This document shows, in pieces, positions 18,068 through 27,380 of a stretch of DNA of 64,000 bases. The notes under the pieces are model-generated. The model was not told where the DNA came from. It saw nothing but the letters and a program-made list of their open reading frames with translations, and did no database searches. This DNA is from Oceanobacillus jeddahensis (GTDB lineage Bacteria; Bacillota; Bacilli; Bacillales; Amphibacillaceae), in NCBI RefSeq assembly GCF_000750635.1, contig NZ_CCDM010000002.1, positions 744,001-808,000 on the forward strand, in the 5' to 3' direction. The position numbers were made by a program, and so were the translations under genes. Position 1 is the stretch's first letter; each line of letters starts with the position of its first letter.

Positions 18068-18278
18068 GGTGTGTTTATTAGAGGCTAAAAATTATGTTGC
18101 ATAGTTTTAATCTCAGTAAGATTGTGCCATAATTATGTATAGAAGCGTATGTTCAAAAGCTTGAGAAACGCATTGAATCGTTTTAGCTGCTTTTTGAATA
18201 TCTATTTATTATTAATCAGAAGTACTAATTATTGTTTGAAAAGGATATATATTTGGATCTATAAAGGGGGAGTAGCTC

Positions 18279-19040
18279 TTGAAAGGGCTTTTCTTAACGC
18301 ATTGTGGTCAAGTTCGCAATCATAACGAAGATGCGGGCGGTATTTTTAAAAATAAAAGCTATCAGCCAATTGCTATTATTGCGGATGGCATGGGTGGCCA
18401 CCAAGCGGGCGATGTAGCAAGTATGCTGGCTGTTGAAAATATCAAAAATAGATGGGAAGAAACAGAACGAGTTGAAAACCCGGATGAAATTGAACAATGG
18501 TTTCAAAAAATAATCAGAGAAACGAATGAACAAATCTTTCAGAAATCTCAAGAAAACAAGCAACTAGAAGGAATGGGAACAACGCTTGTAGCTGCTGTAA
18601 TAATAGGAAATTCACTTATTATTGCTCATATCGGAGACAGTCGATTGTATATTGCAAGAGGAGATCAAATTGAGCAGCTGACGGAAGATCATTCTTTTGT
18701 AAATGAGCTTGTAAAAAGAGGCGAGATTACAGAGGGAGATGCAGAGGTTCACCCTTATAAAAACTATATTATTCGTGCGCTGGGGACTGATGCAGATGTC
18801 GATACAGATGTAAAGACGCTGACCTGGGAAACTGGAGACCGCTTATTACTATGCTCAGATGGTTTATCAGACAAACTTAGTCAAACGGAGTTAGCACAAC
18901 TTATTACTGCAGAGAAAGAGATGGATGAGATAGGTCAGCAACTTATTGATTTAGCGAATCATCGTGGTGGAGAAGATAATATTTCGCTTATATTGATAGC
19001 ACATGACGGTTCAGACTCGGAGGCAGGTGAACCTGCATGA
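18279..19040 (+). CDS. prpC: Serine/threonine protein phosphatase PrpC (PP2C)
   Basis: 253 aa, TTG start with AAAGGGGGAG 5-14 nt upstream. PP2C metal ligands and motifs are present: RNHNEDAGG, IADGMGGHQAGD, AHIGDSRLY, LLCSDGLSD and GGEDNIS. It is a Mn2+/Mg2+-dependent cytoplasmic phosphatase that reverses PrkC phosphorylation. It overlaps prkC by 4 bp (ATGA), coupling their expression. Confidence 0.96.
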   Translation: MKGLFLTHCGQVRNHNEDAGGIFKNKSYQPIAIIADGMGGHQAGDVASMLAVENIKNRWEETERVENPDEIEQWFQKIIRETNEQIFQKSQENKQLEGMGTTLVAAVIIGNSLIIAHIGDSRLYIARGDQIEQLTEDHSFVNELVKRGEITEGDAEVHPYKNYIIRALGTDADVDTDVKTLTWETGDRLLLCSDGLSDKLSQTELAQLITAEKEMDEIGQQLIDLANHRGGEDNISLILIAHDGSDSEAGEPA

Positions 19041-21271
19041 ACACTGGACACTTATTAAATGATCGTTATCGAATCGAGAGAAAAGTAGGCGGAGGAGGCA
19101 TGGCAAATGTCTTTCTTGCCAGAGATACCATTCTTGAACGCGACGTAGCTGTCAAATCATTGCGAACGGATTATGTACATGATCAAGAGTTTATTGCCCG
19201 TTTTGACCGTGAAGCACAATCGGCAAGCTCTCTCTCTCATCCAAATATTGTTAATATTTTTGATGTCGGTGAAGATGACCAAACCTTGTATATGGTCATG
19301 GAATATGTGGAGGGAATGACCTTAAAGGAATATATCCAACAGTTTGGACCAGTAGAAGTTCCGCTTGCATTAGATATTATGAAGCAAATTGCGTCGGCAA
19401 TTGCCCATGCACACGAAAATGATATTATTCATCGTGATATTAAGCCTCAAAATATATTAATTGACCGTTTCGGGCAAGTGAAAGTGACAGACTTTGGAAT
19501 TGCTATGGCGCTTAGTGCGACAGCATTAACGCAAACAAATTCTATCCTGGGTTCTGTTCATTATCTTTCACCAGAGCAGGCGCGTGGCGGGATGGCAACT
19601 AAAAAATCAGATATCTATTCATTAGGTATTGTACTATTTGAATTGTTAACAGGAAAACTTCCATTTTCTGGGCAATCTCCTGTATCTATTGCCTTAAAAC
19701 ATTTGCAGAGTGACACACCATCTGTGAAAGAGATTAATCCGGATATCCCGCAGAGTGTAGAGAATATTGTTTTACAAGCAACTGCAAAAAATCCGTTTTA
19801 TCGTTATGAAGATGTTTATCAGTTTGAAACAGCACTTGTAACAGCACTTTCACCGGAAAAACTAAATGAAGAAGCTTTTACAATTCCGGATGAAGAGGGT
19901 GATGAGACAAAGGCAATTCCAATAATTACAGACGAAAATTTATCTCAGGATGATACAGAAACAGGCCGGACGATTGTCCATCACTCGGATACAGATCCAA
20001 CGAAAAGCTATCCTGAAGAAAAGAATGAAAAGAAAAAAGAAAAGAAGAAGAAAAAGAAACCAGCGAGTAAAAAGAAAAAAATTATTTGGATTTCGATCCT
20101 GTTACTGCTGCTTATTGGCATTGGGACTACTGCCATTGTATATGCCATGCAGCCCCAGGATGTCACCATAGAGGATTTTGCCAACCAGCCGGCGGACGAA
20201 GCGAGAGATGCACTGGAAAGTCAAAATCTTTTAGTAGAAATAGAAGAAGTCAACTCAGATGAAATTGAATCTGGATTCGTGGAGCGAACGGACCCCGTCG
20301 CTGGAAGAACCGTAAAAGAAGGCGCAACGATCACTCTTTTTGTCAGTCAAGGACCAGAACAAGTGGAATTTGGTGATTATGAGGGAGATAATTTTGAAGA
20401 GGTTGAAGAACAATTGGAGCAAGAGGGATTTGATGATATTACCCCTTTTGAACGAAATTCAGATCAACCCGTTGGTGAGATTATTTCTCAAGTACAGCCA
20501 GATCCGGGAACATCCGTCGTTCCTGCTGATACAAAAGTCATTTTTGAAGTGAGCGCCGGGCCAGAGATGGTCAGCCTCAATAATTTAACCGGAATGGATG
20601 AAGAAGAAGTACAAGCGTATGTAGATCGCAATGAGTTAGTTATGAATAAGCATGAAGAATATTCGGATGATGTGGAGGAGGGTCTTGTAATCAGCCAGTC
20701 TCCTGAATCTGGAACGGATTTAGAGAAAGGTTCTACGGTAGATGTTTATTTCTCTATTGGGCCTGAAGAAGAACCGCCACGTTCTCACTCTGTTTCTTAC
20801 ATGGTTCCTTATACACTTGATAATGAAGAGGAAACAAATGAAGAAGACAGTGGAGATGAAAACGAGCAAAACGATGGAAACGAAGAAGAAAGTGAAGAAA
20901 CTTCATCTGGTGATGGGAATAATGAAGGTGAGGATAACGGCGAGTCAAATGAAGAAAATGGAGAGAACGATGGAAATGAAGAAAATGATGGAAGCGAAGA
21001 AAATAATGGAAGCGAAGCAAATGAAGATACGGAAGAAGTAAATGGAGAAGAGACAGAAACATCCGAACCAGAAGAGCAAATCGTACGAATCTATATTGGT
21101 GATAGTGATAACGATATTTCAGACGTCTATCGGGAAATAGCGATAACAGAAGACACAGAGGTAACATTCACATTAACGATTGCACCTGGTACAGATGCTG
21201 AATATCGTATTACCAGAGATGATGAAGAAGTTTCAGAAAGGACTGTATCCTATGAGGGAGAGGAAGAGTAG
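19037..21271 (+). CDS. prkC: Membrane Ser/Thr kinase PrkC with PASTA domains and acidic linker
   Basis: 744 aa, about 100 longer than B. subtilis PrkC. Kinase domain at 1-270: glycine loop VGGGGMANVF, HRDIKPQN (about 132), DFG (about 152). A lysine-rich juxtamembrane stretch precedes one membrane helix (about 348-370, ISILLLLLIGIGTTAIVYAM). Three PASTA repeats follow (about 372-580) for muropeptide sensing. Residues about 595-680 are a Glu/Asn/Asp/Gly/Ser low-complexity tract with almost no hydrophobics, then a C-terminal Ig-like domain (IVRIYIGDSDND...). The extra length is this acidic outside linker, in keeping with halotolerant surface proteins. Confidence 0.96.
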   Translation: MNTGHLLNDRYRIERKVGGGGMANVFLARDTILERDVAVKSLRTDYVHDQEFIARFDREAQSASSLSHPNIVNIFDVGEDDQTLYMVMEYVEGMTLKEYIQQFGPVEVPLALDIMKQIASAIAHAHENDIIHRDIKPQNILIDRFGQVKVTDFGIAMALSATALTQTNSILGSVHYLSPEQARGGMATKKSDIYSLGIVLFELLTGKLPFSGQSPVSIALKHLQSDTPSVKEINPDIPQSVENIVLQATAKNPFYRYEDVYQFETALVTALSPEKLNEEAFTIPDEEGDETKAIPIITDENLSQDDTETGRTIVHHSDTDPTKSYPEEKNEKKKEKKKKKKPASKKKKIIWISILLLLLIGIGTTAIVYAMQPQDVTIEDFANQPADEARDALESQNLLVEIEEVNSDEIESGFVERTDPVAGRTVKEGATITLFVSQGPEQVEFGDYEGDNFEEVEEQLEQEGFDDITPFERNSDQPVGEIISQVQPDPGTSVVPADTKVIFEVSAGPEMVSLNNLTGMDEEEVQAYVDRNELVMNKHEEYSDDVEEGLVISQSPESGTDLEKGSTVDVYFSIGPEEEPPRSHSVSYMVPYTLDNEEETNEEDSGDENEQNDGNEEESEETSSGDGNNEGEDNGESNEENGENDGNEENDGSEENNGSEANEDTEEVNGEETETSEPEEQIVRIYIGDSDNDISDVYREIAITEDTEVTFTLTIAPGTDAEYRITRDDEEVSERTVSYEGEEE

Positions 21272-22153
21272 ATGGCAGTAGGCAGAATTATCAAAGCATT
21301 GAGCGGCTTCTACTATGTACAGTCAAATGAAGGTGTTTATGCTTGTAAAGGCAGAGGTGTGTTTCGGAATAAAAACATCACCCCGTTAGTTGGCGATGAT
21401 GTGGAATTTGAAGTTCGTAATGAGGATGAAGGTTATATTATGAAAGTAAAAGACAGGTCGAATGAACTAATTCGGCCTCCTATTGCTAATATTGATCAAG
21501 TCTGTATTGTAAATGCAGCAAATTCACCAGAACTCAATCCGTTATTGCTTGACCGTTTCCTTGTCCTTATAGAAGCCAAGCATATTCAGCCGATCATATT
21601 TATTACCAAAATGGATTTAGCCACGCAGGAAGAGATAGATAGAATGAAGGAGTATCAATCGATCTATCAGAACATTGGCTATGAAGTAAAGCTATTATCA
21701 TCTAAAGAGCCGGAATGGATTTCTGAAGTAATCCCTTATTTTAAAAATAAAGTGTCTGTTTTCGCTGGACAATCCGGAGTAGGTAAATCCTCCTTGTTAA
21801 ATACACTTGATCCTAATCTGTATTTAGAAACTGCAGAGATTTCCAAAAGTCTCGGGAGAGGGAAGCATACAACAAGGCATGTTGAACTTCTTCCGATTGG
21901 AGAAGGATTGGTAGCAGATACGCCTGGATTCAGTGTGTTAGAGTTTTCTGATTTAGAAGCCGAGGATTTAGGTCCCTGTTTTCCGGAAATTAGACTTCAT
22001 ATGTCAGATTGCAAATTTCGGGGTTGTCTACATGATAAAGAGCCTAAGTGTGCTGTGAAAGCAGCTGTTAACGATGGAGTGATCGCTGAATTCAGGTATC
22101 AGCATTATTTACGATTCTTAGAAGAAATTAAAACGAGAAAGCCGAGGTATTGA
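21272..22153 (+). CDS. rsgA: Ribosome small subunit GTPase RsgA (CpgA/YloQ)
   Basis: 293 aa circularly permuted GTPase: OB fold at 1-65, G4 TKMD (about 111), G1 GQSGVGKSS (about 165), G3 DTPGFS (about 215), then a zinc motif with cysteines in DCKFRGCLHDKEPKC. It acts in late 30S subunit assembly and in B. subtilis is also a PrkC substrate, matching its place directly after prkC (stop and ATG adjacent). Confidence 0.96.
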   Translation: MAVGRIIKALSGFYYVQSNEGVYACKGRGVFRNKNITPLVGDDVEFEVRNEDEGYIMKVKDRSNELIRPPIANIDQVCIVNAANSPELNPLLLDRFLVLIEAKHIQPIIFITKMDLATQEEIDRMKEYQSIYQNIGYEVKLLSSKEPEWISEVIPYFKNKVSVFAGQSGVGKSSLLNTLDPNLYLETAEISKSLGRGKHTTRHVELLPIGEGLVADTPGFSVLEFSDLEAEDLGPCFPEIRLHMSDCKFRGCLHDKEPKCAVKAAVNDGVIAEFRYQHYLRFLEEIKTRKPRY

Positions 22154-22155
22154 TT

Positions 22156-22809
22156 ATGACAAAAATAGCACCTTCCATATTATCAGCAGATTTTGCTAAA
22201 TTAGGAGAAGAAATTAAAGAAGTAGAACAAGCAGGAGCTGATTATATACATGTTGATGTGATGGACGGTCATTTCGTCCCCAACATTACAATCGGTCCTT
22301 TAATAGCAGATGCGATTAAACCAATCACCGATGTACCGTTAGATGTTCATTTAATGATAGAAAATCCAGATGTGTATATTCCGCAATTTGCTAAAAGTGC
22401 TTCGATTATCACGGTTCATCAGGAAGCATGTGTACATCTTCATCGTACGTTACAATTAATTCGTTCCCATGATGTGAAGCCGGGAGTAGTTATAAATCCA
22501 GGAACGCCTGCAGAAGCGATCAAGCCTATTTTAACAGAAGTAGATCTTGTTTTATTAATGACCGTAAATCCGGGTTTTGGCGGACAATCCTTTATTCATG
22601 AAGTTGTTCCTAAAATTGCCCAAATCGCAGCTTGGCGAGAAGAAATGAACTTAGATTTTGAAATTGAAATCGATGGTGGAGTAAATGAGGAAACAGCACC
22701 TATTTGTACGGAAAACGGTGCTGATGTATTGGTTGCCGGAAGTGCGATTTTTAATCAAAGCGATCGAAAAGAAGCAATCGATCAGATTCGTAAAAGTGCA
22801 GAAAAATAA
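22156..22809 (+). CDS. rpe: Ribulose-phosphate 3-epimerase
   Basis: 217 aa TIM barrel. IAPSILSADFAKLGEEI, HVDVMDGHFVPNITIGP (metal ligands His/Asp/His) and MTVNPGFGGQSFI are the family signatures; DGGVNEETAP is the C-terminal phosphate loop. It interconverts ribulose-5-P and xylulose-5-P in the pentose phosphate pathway. ATG 22156 with GAGG about 8 nt upstream is chosen over TTG 22150, which would overlap the rsgA stop. Confidence 0.96.
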   Translation: MTKIAPSILSADFAKLGEEIKEVEQAGADYIHVDVMDGHFVPNITIGPLIADAIKPITDVPLDVHLMIENPDVYIPQFAKSASIITVHQEACVHLHRTLQLIRSHDVKPGVVINPGTPAEAIKPILTEVDLVLLMTVNPGFGGQSFIHEVVPKIAQIAAWREEMNLDFEIEIDGGVNEETAPICTENGADVLVAGSAIFNQSDRKEAIDQIRKSAEK

Positions 22810-23456
22810 TGACACGTGTTGGAATTGTGGGTAATGGTCCTGAGGGATTGTTACCCAATCTTTTAAACTATCAAGAAGAGATGGATTTTTGGATTGGCGC
22901 TGACCGCGGAGCTTTATATTTAGCGGAACAAGGAATTACCATGGATATAGCACTTGGAGATTTTGATTCTGTCTCTGAAAGCGAATATGGGATTATCGAG
23001 AAGCATACCAAACATTTCGATAAGCACCCGGCGATGAAGGATCAGACGGATTTAGAGATTGCTATAGATATGGGAGTAAAGAAAGAAGCAAGTCAATTTT
23101 TCTTTTTTGGTGTAACAGGCGGCAGACTGGATCATGCATTAATGAATATACAATTACTTTATCCATTATTACAGCAGAAAAAGCGTGCTGTCATTATCGA
23201 TAAGGGCAACCAAATAGAATTGTTTGAACCAGGCACCTACCAGGTTGCTTCAGAAGGGTATTCTTATCTTTCTTTTTTAGCGTTTACTCCTAAGGTTACC
23301 AGCCTAACATTAACAGGATTTTTATACCCTTTAAAACATGAAACAATACATTGGGGATCTTCTTTATGCATATCGAATGAGCTTAGTCAAAAAAAAGGTA
23401 CTTTTTCTTTCCATAAAGGCATACTAATACTAGTAAAGAGTTTTGATACAGTTTAA
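22809..23456 (+). CDS. thiN: Thiamine pyrophosphokinase
   Basis: 215 aa; the ATG overlaps the last base of the rpe stop. GADRGALYLAEQGITMDIALGDFDSVSESE and DKHPAMKDQTDLEIAIDMG are the catalytic-domain signatures, followed by GVTGGRLDHALMNIQLL and a C-terminal thiamine-binding beta domain. It transfers pyrophosphate from ATP to thiamine. Same neighbours as B. subtilis yloS. Confidence 0.95.
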   Translation: MTRVGIVGNGPEGLLPNLLNYQEEMDFWIGADRGALYLAEQGITMDIALGDFDSVSESEYGIIEKHTKHFDKHPAMKDQTDLEIAIDMGVKKEASQFFFFGVTGGRLDHALMNIQLLYPLLQQKKRAVIIDKGNQIELFEPGTYQVASEGYSYLSFLAFTPKVTSLTLTGFLYPLKHETIHWGSSLCISNELSQKKGTFSFHKGILILVKSFDTV

Positions 23457-23498
23457 CTAGGAGCAAATAGGATGGTTAAACAGGGAGGGCCTTTATAA

Positions 23499-23582
23499 AT
23501 GAAATTCTATACGATTAAGCTTCCTAAGTTTGTAGGTGGATTTGTTAAAGTGGTCATTGGTGTATTTAAAAAAGATAAGTAA
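23499..23582 (+). CDS. spoVM: SpoVM, stage V sporulation peptide
   Basis: 27-residue ORF beginning MKFYTIKLPKFVGGFVK, nearly identical in its first 11 residues to B. subtilis SpoVM (26 aa), including Pro9. It is an amphipathic helix that recognises the convex forespore membrane and anchors SpoIVA for coat assembly. CAGGGAGGGC ends 8 nt before the ATG as a strong ribosome site. It sits in its conserved slot between thiN and rpmB and shows the organism is a spore former. Confidence 0.95.
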   Translation: MKFYTIKLPKFVGGFVKVVIGVFKKDK

Positions 23583-23587
23583 TAGTA

Positions 23588-23624
23588 AACGAGCTTTTGT
23601 CATAAGTGGCAAAGGCTCGTTTTT
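23588..23624 (+). terminator. Terminator after spoVM
   Basis: ACGAGCTTTTG paired with CAAAGGCTCGT (one mismatch) and a following TTTTT. Confidence 0.8.
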
Positions 23625-23682
23625 AGGATTTACTTTAAAGATAAATCTTATTTTTTTGCATGAAGATTGTTTCTCTTTATAC

Positions 23683-23713
23683 AAAAAAACACCATGGGAA
23701 TCATGGTGTTTTT
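23683..23713 (-). terminator. Terminator of rpmB (bidirectional)
   Basis: AAAACACCATG / CATGGTGTTTT stem with A and T tails, located between the convergent spoVM and rpmB genes. Confidence 0.85.
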
Positions 23714-23739
23714 AAGGCATATGCACATATTTTCGTATA

Positions 23740-23928
23740 TTATACACGTTCTACTTTGCCTGATTTTAATGCACGAGCAGATACATATACTTTCTTCGGT
23801 TTTCCATCTACCATAATACGTACTTTTTGTACATTTGCTTTCCAATTACGTTTATTGGAATTCATAGCGTGAGAGCGGTGATTACCACTACGAGTCTGGC
23901 GTCCAGTTACAACACATTTTCTAGCCAT
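23740..23928 (-). CDS. rpmB: 50S ribosomal protein L28
   Basis: 62 aa: [20 protein letters not shown] and the C-terminal [17 protein letters not shown] are diagnostic. It has only one of the zinc-type cysteines seen in C+ L28 forms (C5), so it is the zinc-free kind. AAGGAGGG is upstream on the minus strand. It is transcribed against the surrounding genes, as in B. subtilis. Confidence 0.97.
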   Translation of the reverse strand: MARKCVVTGRQTRSGNHRSHAMNSNKRNWKANVQKVRIMVDGKPKKVYVSARALKSGKVERV

Positions 23929-24033
23929 GTCATTCCCTCCTTACATTCCTAAAATCAGTATACCACTAAACTAATTTATCATAAGTTCTCCGATATTGCA
24001 ATTGAATCTTTTTATACCTTAAAGAAAAATTGC

Positions 24034-24065
24034 TTGACAGATGATTAAAAATCATCCATTGTAAT
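24034..24065 (+). promoter_or_regulatory. TTGACA followed by a perfect palindrome upstream of yloU
   Basis: TTGACA at 24034-24039 is directly followed by GATGATT-AAA-AATCATC (24040-24056), a perfect 7-3-7 inverted repeat placed like an operator. The -10 is poor (TGTAAT at 24060-24065, 20 nt spacing), so promoter activity is uncertain. Confidence 0.4.
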
Positions 24066-24265
24066 AGTGGAGTTTTTCTTCTGCATGGAAATTAGTGAAG
24101 ATCGTTGAGGAAATGGGTTTTTTAATTCTCACGTGCTTCCTTTTAAAATGGCAGAGCGTATAGTATAATTTTAATCATATATGATGGAAGCTAATGATAA
24201 GGTATGATGGTTAAAACTTCGAATTTATTTTATAATTATATTTCGTATTAAAAGGAGCTGTGGTT

Positions 24266-24628
24266 ATGTCAATAGAGTTGCATACAAACGATGGACTCGT
24301 TACGATAACAACAGATGTTATTGCTACAATAGCTGGCGGAACAGCTGTTGAGTGCTATGGAATTGTAGGGATGGCTTCAAAAAGCCAAATTAAAGATAAT
24401 ATTGCAGAAATACTGCGAAAAGAAAATTACTCTAAAGGAATTGTCGTTCGCCAAGAAGATGGAAAGCTACATATAGATTTGTATATTATTGTAAGCTATG
24501 GAACAAAAATTTCTGAAGTGGCGCATAATGTACAGTCACAGGTGAAATATACACTTAGTCAATCCTTGGGTTTAGAAATTGATTCGGTAAATATATATAT
24601 TCAAGGTGTCCGGGTAGAAAAGGAATAG
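24266..24628 (+). CDS. yloU: Asp23/YloU family protein
   Basis: 120 aa from ATG 24266 (AGGAG 9-13 nt upstream), the length of B. subtilis YloU. The DUF322/Asp23 core VIATIAGGTAVECYGIVGMA and LHIDLYIIVSYGTKISEVAHNVQSQVKYTL is clear. Asp23-family proteins are membrane-associated and linked to envelope stress; in this locus YloU is always paired with the fatty-acid kinase gene, suggesting a shared envelope role that is not proven. Confidence 0.93.
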   Translation: MSIELHTNDGLVTITTDVIATIAGGTAVECYGIVGMASKSQIKDNIAEILRKENYSKGIVVRQEDGKLHIDLYIIVSYGTKISEVAHNVQSQVKYTLSQSLGLEIDSVNIYIQGVRVEKE

Positions 24629-24647
24629 AGCAGAAGGAGGAGAAAAT

Positions 24648-26306
24648 GTGGCAGTTGAGAAAATTGATGCAGCGTTATTATCACAGATGGTGTTGACCGG
24701 TGCTTACCATCTCTCAAATAATGCACAAAAAATTGATGCATTAAATGTTTTCCCTGTTCCTGACGGGGATACTGGAACTAATATGAATTTAACAATCACT
24801 TCTGGAGCAAATGAAGTGAAAAAATTGGAAACAGATAATGTTTCTGAAGTGACGAATGCATTTGCCAAAGGTTTATTAATGGGAGCCAGAGGAAATTCAG
24901 GAGTTATTTTATCACAAATTTTCCGCGGTTTTGCAAAAGCATGTGAAGGAAAAAAAGAACTGAATGTAAAAGATTTAGCAGGAGCTTTTGAAGGAGCTGT
25001 CAATGCAGCTTATAAAGCGGTTATGAAGCCGGTAGAGGGAACGATTCTTACTGTAGCGAAAGATGCTGGTAATAAAGCGGTAGAAATTTCAAATAATGAT
25101 TTAGATATCATTACGTTTATGGAAGAAATATTAAAAGAATCAAAAGCATCCCTAAAGCGCACCCCGGATCTATTACCTGTTCTTAAAGAAGTTGGGGTAG
25201 TTGATTCTGGTGGACAAGGTTTAGTCACGATTTATGAAGGTTTCTTAGCTGCATTAAAAGGTGAAGAGGTACCGGAAGAATCAGATGCCGCTAATAAAAT
25301 GGAAGAAATGGTTAATGTAGAACATCATAAAGTAACACAGGATTTCATGGAAACAGAGGATATTGTTTATGGATACTGTACAGAGTTTATGGTGAAATTG
25401 GAAGACGAAAAATTGAAGTCTCATCCTTTTGATGAAACAACTTTCCGCAATGAATTGAGTGAATGGGGAGATTCTCTTCTTGTTGTTGCGGATGAAGAAA
25501 TTGTAAAGGTCCATGTACATGCTGAATCTCCAGGAACATGCTTGAATTTAGCGCAGCAATATGGCAGCTTGATTAATTTAAAAATCGAAAACATGCGTGA
25601 ACAGCACACGGCGATTGTTGGAAATAAAAAAGAAGCGCCAAAAGAAAAATCCGTTTATGGAATGGTTACGGTAGCAATGGGGAGTGGCTTAAAAGAGTTA
25701 TTTGAAAACCTTGGTGTTGCAGTAGTTATTGAAGGTGGACAAACGATGAACCCAAGTACGCAAGATATTACGAATGCGATCGAAAAAGCAAATGCGGAAA
25801 ACATTATCGTACTTCCTAATAATAAAAACATTCAAATGGCTGCTGAACAAGCTGCAAATTTAGCTGGTGACCATGTCAGGGTTGTACCGACGAAAACAAT
25901 CCCTCAAGGAATTAGTGCTATGCTGGCATTCCATCCAGAGGCATCATTAGATGACAATAGAACTGCGATGGAAGAGGCAGGAAAACAAGTGCGAAGCGGG
26001 CAAATTACGTATGCCGTAAGAGATACTCAAATTGACGGAATCGATATTGCTAAAGGACATTTTATGGGAATAGATGAAGGCAAGATAGTAACAACACATA
26101 AGGAAAAGCAAAAAGCAGCTGAAGACCTTATTGATAAAATGATTTCTGATGACAGCGAGATTTTAACCATTCTTTCAGGAGAAGATGTTTCAGAAGAAGA
26201 GGTAGAAGCTTTAGAATCTTATGTAGAAGAGAAATATGATGAAATAGAAGTAGAAATTCATCAAGGAGAACAGCCAATTTATTCTTATATCTTCTCGGTG
26301 GAATAA
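24648..26306 (+). CDS. fakA: Fatty acid kinase ATP-binding subunit FakA (YloV)
   Basis: 552 aa, GTG start with AGGAGGAG upstream. N-terminal DhaL/DAK2 ATP-binding domain (1-200) with NVFPVPDGDTGTNMNLT, ARGNSGVILSQIFRG and VVDSGGQGL; middle and C-terminal FakB-interacting/EDD-like region (GMVTVAMGSGLKELF...VLPNNKNI). With a FakB partner it phosphorylates exogenous fatty acids for incorporation into phospholipid. No fakB is in this window. It fits the nearby lipid genes. Confidence 0.93.
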   Translation: MAVEKIDAALLSQMVLTGAYHLSNNAQKIDALNVFPVPDGDTGTNMNLTITSGANEVKKLETDNVSEVTNAFAKGLLMGARGNSGVILSQIFRGFAKACEGKKELNVKDLAGAFEGAVNAAYKAVMKPVEGTILTVAKDAGNKAVEISNNDLDIITFMEEILKESKASLKRTPDLLPVLKEVGVVDSGGQGLVTIYEGFLAALKGEEVPEESDAANKMEEMVNVEHHKVTQDFMETEDIVYGYCTEFMVKLEDEKLKSHPFDETTFRNELSEWGDSLLVVADEEIVKVHVHAESPGTCLNLAQQYGSLINLKIENMREQHTAIVGNKKEAPKEKSVYGMVTVAMGSGLKELFENLGVAVVIEGGQTMNPSTQDITNAIEKANAENIIVLPNNKNIQMAAEQAANLAGDHVRVVPTKTIPQGISAMLAFHPEASLDDNRTAMEEAGKQVRSGQITYAVRDTQIDGIDIAKGHFMGIDEGKIVTTHKEKQKAAEDLIDKMISDDSEILTILSGEDVSEEEVEALESYVEEKYDEIEVEIHQGEQPIYSYIFSVE

Positions 26307-26379
26307 AAGAACAATATTTCAATTATTATTGGTTGGAATAATTGCTAAAACTATAGAATAAAATATATTTTTTATGTAT

Positions 26380-26424
26380 ATAAAGCTCAGCTTGATAATA
26401 CAAATCAAGTTGAGCTTTATTTTT
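26380..26424 (+). terminator. Terminator after fakA
   Basis: AAAGCTCAGCTTGAT / ATCAAGTTGAGCTTT stem (one wobble pair) followed by ATTTTT. Confidence 0.88.
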
Positions 26425-26700
26425 GCCGGGACGAGTGATGGCAGTCCTGGAGGGCAAATAGAGAGAGTCCTGTGGAAATATCAAAGACAGCACATCTTTG
26501 TCCAGGTAAATAGGGAACAACTGCTAGCATTTTTCTAACTGAAGTTATTGTAAATACTATATGATTTGGGACTAACAGATGCAGCAAATAAAAAATTAGA
26601 ACGCATGATTGCTTTCTTTTTGATTGAATTGTGATCTGGACGCAAATTTTTGTTATAATGATACTAGTTGAATTAAATTAATTTAAGGCGGTGTTATTTT
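26425..26700 (+). promoter_or_regulatory. Upstream region of sdaAB
   Basis: No gene in this stretch. An extended -10 TGTTATAAT (TATAAT 26654-26659) lacks a clear -35; AAGGCGGTG just before 26696 is the ribosome site. No further signal seen. Confidence 0.5.
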
Positions 26701-27363
26701 ATGAAATATAATTCCGTATTTGATATTATCGGTCCAGTGATGGTGGGGCCATCAAGCTCACATACAGCTGGTGCTGCACGTATTGGGAAAGCAGCCCGGA
26801 ATCTATTTGGGAAACAACCAACTTGGGCAAAAATACATCTTTATGAATCTTTTGCCAAAACCTATCGCGGGCATGGAACAGACTTTGCGCTTGTAGGTGG
26901 CCTTTTAGGAATGGAGACGGATGATCCACAGATGAGTAAAGCGTTAGAGCTTGCAAAAAAGAATGGGCTGGAAATCGAGTTTATTGAGGATAGCGCCTCC
27001 GCAAATCATCCGAATACGGTCCGTATGATTATTGGAGATGGCAAAGAACAGCAAGAGCTAATGGGAATATCTATTGGCGGTGGAAAAGTCGAGATTACAG
27101 AATTAAATGGCTTTGAACTTAGGTTATCAGGAAATCATCCAGCTATATTAATTATGCATAATGATCGTTTTGGGGCAATTGCCTCTGTAACAAAAATTTT
27201 AGCAAAATATGAATTGAATATTGGTCATATGGAAGTGAATCGAAAAGATGTCGGTAAAGAGGCATTGATGGTAATTGAAGTAGACCAGAATGTAGAAGAT
27301 CATATATTACAGGAGCTTGAAGCGGCGGATCATATTATCTCTATTGCAAAGATTGTAAGTTAA
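26701..27363 (+). CDS. sdaAB: L-serine dehydratase, beta subunit
   Basis: 220 aa. VMVGPSSSHTAGAARIGKAAR is the family's substrate-site motif; the C-terminal 75 residues (HPAILIMHNDRFGAIASVTKILAKYELNIGHMEV) are an ACT domain. With SdaAA it deaminates L-serine to pyruvate and ammonia using a 4Fe-4S cluster. Two-subunit form as in B. subtilis, 17 bp ahead of sdaAA. Confidence 0.96.
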   Translation: MKYNSVFDIIGPVMVGPSSSHTAGAARIGKAARNLFGKQPTWAKIHLYESFAKTYRGHGTDFALVGGLLGMETDDPQMSKALELAKKNGLEIEFIEDSASANHPNTVRMIIGDGKEQQELMGISIGGGKVEITELNGFELRLSGNHPAILIMHNDRFGAIASVTKILAKYELNIGHMEVNRKDVGKEALMVIEVDQNVEDHILQELEAADHIISIAKIVS

Positions 27364-27380
27364 AAAAAGGGGGGAAAGGG

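Noticed and set aside
20754..21167. 137-codon minus-strand ORF rich in Leu, His and Arg
   Set aside because: It is the antisense shadow of the GAA/AAT-rich acidic linker of prkC.
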